Source: Cupriavidus pinatubonensis (GTDB lineage: Bacteria; Pseudomonadota; Gammaproteobacteria; Burkholderiales; Burkholderiaceae). Taken from it: 64,000 bases of DNA. Shown here in pieces: positions 63,150-64,000 of the stretch. The position numbers were made by a program, and so were the translations under genes. How positions within the stretch are numbered: the stretch's first letter is position 1; every line of letters starts with the position of its first letter. The notes beneath the pieces were generated by a model, which searched no databases, was not told the DNA's origin, and worked only from the letters and a program-made list of their open reading frames with translations. The stretch is taken from assembly GCF_019602855.1 (NCBI RefSeq), contig NZ_CP080766.1:620001-684000 (forward strand), read 5' to 3'.

Positions 63150-64000
63150 GCACGGCCACCCATATCGAAGCACTGCTCAGGGCCCGCATCGGACTTGACG
63201 CGCGGTCCATCGGACCCGGCGCGCTCGAACGCGCACTGCGCGAGCGCCAGGCCGCGCTGCAGGCGCACGACGAGGCGGCCTACTGGAACCTGCTCCACAG
63301 CCAGCCGGACGAGTTCCAGGCGCTGATCGAAGCCGTGGTGGTTCCGGAAACCTGGTTCTTCCGGCACAGAGAAGCATTGATGGCCCTTGGCCGCTTTGCC
63401 GCCGAGCGCGTGTTTGGCGACCACGCGCGGCACTTACGCGTGCTGAGCCTGCCCTGCGCCAGCGGTGAGGAGCCGTATTCCATCGCGATGGCCCTGCTCG
63501 ATGCTGGCATTCCGGCGGCGCGCTTTCGCATCGACGCGCTGGATATCAGCGCGCGCGCGCTGGCCCGCGCGCGCGCCGGCATTTTCGGCAGCAACGCGTT
63601 TCGCGGCGCGCCGCTCGATTTCCGCGAGCGCTACTTCACGCCGTGTCCGGGAGGATATGCGCTGGATGCGCGCGTGCGCGAGCTGGTGCAGCTGCGGCTC
63701 GGCAACATCGTCGACGCAAACCTGCTGGCCGGCGAGGCACCGTACGATTTCGTGTTCTGCCGCAACCTGCTGATCTATTTCGATGCCGACGTGCAGCGGC
63801 GTGCCGTGCAAACGCTGGCGCGGCTGACCGCGAGCGACGGCATGATCTTCGTCGGCCCTGCTGAAGCGAGCCTGCTGAGCGCGCAAGGGTTGCCCTCCGC
63901 CGGCGTGCCGCTGGCCTTTGCGTTTCGCAAGGCAACGCCTGGCGAAGCACGGAGCGAGCAACCGCTGCAAGCCAGCGCCGCACCGGCGCCTGCCGGCATG
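63146..64000 (+). CDS. wspC: WspC-like CheR methyltransferase, 3'-truncated by window edge
   Basis: The visible 285 residues form a CheR methyltransferase: N-terminal CheR_N helices, VVPETWFFRHREAL, the SAM site LSLPCASGEEPYSIAMAL and FVFCRNLLIYFDADVQ. It methylates glutamates of WspA. WspC usually continues into TPR repeats; here the frame is still open at the window end with an Ala/Pro-rich stretch that fits a linker. Confidence 0.88.
   Translation, partial: MSTATHIEALLRARIGLDARSIGPGALERALRERQAALQAHDEAAYWNLLHSQPDEFQALIEAVVVPETWFFRHREALMALGRFAAERVFGDHARHLRVLSLPCASGEEPYSIAMALLDAGIPAARFRIDALDISARALARARAGIFGSNAFRGAPLDFRERYFTPCPGGYALDARVRELVQLRLGNIVDANLLAGEAPYDFVFCRNLLIYFDADVQRRAVQTLARLTASDGMIFVGPAEASLLSAQGLPSAGVPLAFAFRKATPGEARSEQPLQASAAPAPAGM

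Noticed and set aside
60936-63173. A 745-codon minus-strand frame opposite wspA and wspB
   Set aside because: No recognisable domain, and the plus strand has clear MCP and CheW motifs. Long antisense frames are expected at this GC content.

Overview
The base composition (high GC, strong GC3), the repeated AGGAGAC ribosome-binding sites and the gene families point to a beta-proteobacterium of the Burkholderiaceae, most like Cupriavidus or Ralstonia. Supporting families are Bug-type solute receptors, IclR- and LysR-controlled catabolic clusters, a 506-residue AcoD, a Wsp chemosensory operon and a LIV-type ABC system. The density of catabolic, transport and regulatory genes, with no housekeeping cluster or RNA gene, suggests a secondary chromosome or megaplasmid. 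No tRNA, rRNA, CRISPR array or intact insertion sequence was seen.

Layout. 1-6000 (minus): an IclR-controlled set of an NDP-forming acyl-CoA synthetase, two Bug receptors (one cut by the window edge) and a DUF1254 protein, with a three-half-site IclR-type operator upstream. 6148-11786: a LysR gene, a decayed GGDEF relic, then a polar amino-acid ABC transporter (binding protein, permease, ATPase). The transporter operon ends in an unusual single-ORF fusion of a C45 (AAT/penicillin acyltransferase-like) autoproteolytic hydrolase with a full RpiR (HTH plus SIS) regulator. A perfect 14-bp inverted repeat precedes this operon. 11984-15478: an ArgO/ArgP-like exporter and regulator pair, then a divergent LysR/SDR pair. 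15811-20062: galactarate/glucarate catabolism (garD, gudP-like MFS, kdgD).

20328-30049 is an iron-regulated siderophore locus: a Fur box, a TonB receptor, SbnH-, SbnA- and SbnI-like enzymes, an opine-dehydrogenase-family enzyme where SbnB would be expected, one NIS synthetase and an MFS exporter. It makes and uses 2,3-diaminopropionate like staphyloferrin B clusters but carries only one of the three synthetases, so the product is an open question. 30083-34868: a Vgb-like beta-propeller, YnfA, and a sigma-54-type acetaldehyde/ethanol cassette (acoD, adhP, DUF779). 34950-42314: small proteins, an alpha/beta hydrolase, a compact class A PBP, an ArsB-like transporter, a folE-BLUF pair and a zinc ribbon. 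42758-48313: a BvgAS/EvgAS-like phosphorelay and a DHA2 drug exporter.

48339-51151 (minus) holds a frameshifted Bug receptor, an SDR and an IclR regulator, divergent from a five-gene branched-chain/hydrophobic amino-acid ABC operon (51725-56316) that ends at a strong terminator. 56422-59106 encodes a FecR/DUF6600 protein with a very long glutamine-rich repeat tail. 59431-60786 is a GGDEF-EAL protein with a degenerate GGDEF motif, divergent from the start of a wspABC operon that runs off the window.

The best candidates for new biology are the C45-RpiR enzyme/regulator fusion with its putative operator, the single-synthetase diaminopropionate siderophore cluster with an opine dehydrogenase, and the folE-BLUF operon.
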